Positions 30,899 through 32,342 of a DNA stretch of 32,342 bases are shown in pieces. Each line of letters opens with the position of its first letter. Within the stretch, counting starts at the first letter, position 1. The stretch comes from Apostichopus parvimensis. Lineage: Eukaryota > Echinodermata > Holothuroidea > Aspidochirotida > Stichopodidae. Location of the stretch: NCBI GenBank assembly GCA_000934455.1, contig KN882667.1:56831-89172 (forward strand), given 5' to 3'. Below the pieces are notes generated by a model that searched no databases, was not told the DNA's origin, and was given only the letters and a program-made list of their open reading frames with translations. Position numbers and translations under genes: made by a program.

Positions 30899-32342
30899 CT
30901 GGAGGTAAAGACGAAAAGATCACAATGATCATCGTCATTTCCCATTTTAAAATATGGATAACTAAACAGTACCTCATTAAAAACTACATATAGATTCCTA
31001 TCTTACACTTTGAAATATTAGGTAATTATCGTTTTATAAAATCAAAGCAATTGTTCCTTTCTGGTTCAAAAATAGACAAGCTACGCAGATTTTTCAGAAA
31101 GAATCACTTTTGAGAAGTTTGACAAAAATAATATATTCTGAATTTTTTTTTATTAACTTTATTAAATGAAATTGCATTTGTTTTATGCACTGCATGTTAA
31201 ATGCATATTTACATTCTCATAGGAAAGCCAGCGCAGTCAAATTCAAGTAGTGGTTTAACATTGTATAGGTTTAAGATTTGATAAATAATTATGTAAAATG
31301 TCGATATTTAAGTTTTGCTTGAAATCATTTAATGCCAGACATGTATCAGGATGGTGGGAGGTCATGGAGGACTATTCCCTGAAATGTTGGGTTTTCTGAC
31401 CTAATGCCACCCTGGCCATCCAAGTACTAGTAGTGTATCCAACATCAACACTTTCTAACTTAGGCTAGACATAACCTGCTACATATGCCTATTTGAAAAT
31501 AATATGGAATTTAAACATCATCTGCCAAAAGTATTAAATAATTATTGATATGATGACTCCCCTTACATAATTTTTCCAAACCAATTTGTAATGAACATGT
31601 ACTTGGCTTCTGTAACATTTCTGTTCTAGCAGGTGTATTAAGCTCCACTGCAACTCCGAGCTGCGTATGGTAGTTACAGGCTTGAAAGTTCTTTACCAAA
31701 TTTGAAAAAAAATCATGAAGCATGGATATGAGCCTCATGTATCAGTCTCTTGTGTCACCTACTCATGGAATGAAAAATGGAATGAAATGTATTAATTAAA
31801 CCAGTTGTTGAAAAGTCACTTTTTTGCAGTGTTATAGCCAAGACCTAAGTTCGAGACCGAGACCTCCATGACTGAATTACATAATAAATGAATCCAGTAA
31901 AATTGTATAACTGAATATCATATGACATCCTCTGGTGTCCATTGCCTGGTAGAATGTAATAATAGCAGTTAAAAACATGTTCTCTTGAGAATACAGTAAA
32001 TAATGGTGATAAGATGTTGCTTTAAAACAAATGAGGCTTTGTAAAGATATCTAAACACGTACCATGATATTCCTCAAACCATAATTACCAACTATTACTC
32101 TCAGGATGTGTAACTGAAACGTAAACTGACACTACCAGCCATTGTTACGTCATTCGGATTCGTTACGGATTCATGATTACAAAAATAAGAAACTGTTCCC
32201 TACTACAACTGACCATACAGTTTTTATAAGGTACGTGTGACCTATTCGAGCACTGGTCATTACCAGAAGATGTTCACTAGGTTTGCCTTCATCAGTGCAT
32301 GTGCGACTATAGACGATTTGATAACAATCACACACATATATA
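30899..32342. other. upstream intron of RPTP, no convincing exon
   Basis: The missing first half of the FN3 was searched for on the minus strand. Two splice-flanked open stretches (near 31570-31680 and 32060-32111) do not read as FN3 in the needed frame. The rest is AT-rich and non-coding in appearance. Confidence 0.4.

Noticed and set aside
31564..31690. Minus-strand open stretch with acceptor tttcaag and donor gtaagg, ending in HYKLVWKNY, as the missing FN3 half
   Set aside because: Its strand order would duplicate the C strand already at the start of the next exon, the acceptor is weak and no clear FN3 core is visible.
32060..32111. 52-bp minus-strand segment between gtttcag and gtacgtg reading LHILRVIVGNYGLRNIM
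   Set aside because: It faintly resembles a C2-type strand but is too short, and I found no neighbouring exon to support it.
1..32342. CRISPR arrays, prokaryotic operons, phage or plasmid features
   Set aside because: Splice structure, LINEs and a receptor phosphatase show eukaryotic DNA; no spacer-repeat pattern was found.

Overview
This is a window of eukaryotic nuclear DNA. It is AT-rich and split by introns, with many GT-AG splice sites, LINE and LTR retroelement relics, tandem satellites and one 345-base assembly gap (19661-20005). The style suggests a marine invertebrate, possibly an echinoderm; that is inference, not proof. There are no bacterial features.

The main gene is a receptor-type protein tyrosine phosphatase (RPTP) on the minus strand. 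It enters the window already inside its ectodomain and ends at 12066. I can follow 22 coding exons, 30898 down to 12066. Every junction is GT-AG and every splice phase agrees, so the gene looks intact. In order it encodes the second half of one fibronectin type III (FN3) domain, a complete membrane-proximal FN3, one transmembrane helix, a 188-residue juxtamembrane segment rich in acidic tyrosine motifs, and two tandem PTP domains. Both PTP domains appear catalytically damaged in complementary ways. D1 keeps the Cys and the WPD-loop Asp (as WSD) but has Ala in place of the P-loop Arg. D2 keeps Cys and Arg but has WSQ in place of WPD. The product may be a membrane pseudophosphatase or scaffold. 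Degraded tandem copies of the D1 P-loop exon lie in the next intron.

Layout. 1-1575: end of a Ty3/Gypsy-type element (integrase with a nonsense codon, then a short candidate LTR). 1852-4440: decayed LINE ORF2 on the minus strand. 4837-5441 and 8212-8874: two direct copies of a ~0.6 kb repeat, each with the same short ATG-started reading frame on the minus strand. 9201-9815: minisatellite of 24- and 18-bp units. 9816-12065: no firm gene, but one unexplained minus-strand reading frame at 11705-11912. 12066-30898: the RPTP gene. Its introns hold a CR1-like LINE (13551-15540) with an internal 135-bp duplication, an 89-bp near-perfect palindrome just before an acceptor, tRNA-derived SINE pieces with a hammerhead-ribozyme-like core, a ~161-bp higher-order satellite and a gag remnant. 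30899-32342: no convincing exon; the missing upstream FN3 half-exon was not found and probably lies outside the window.
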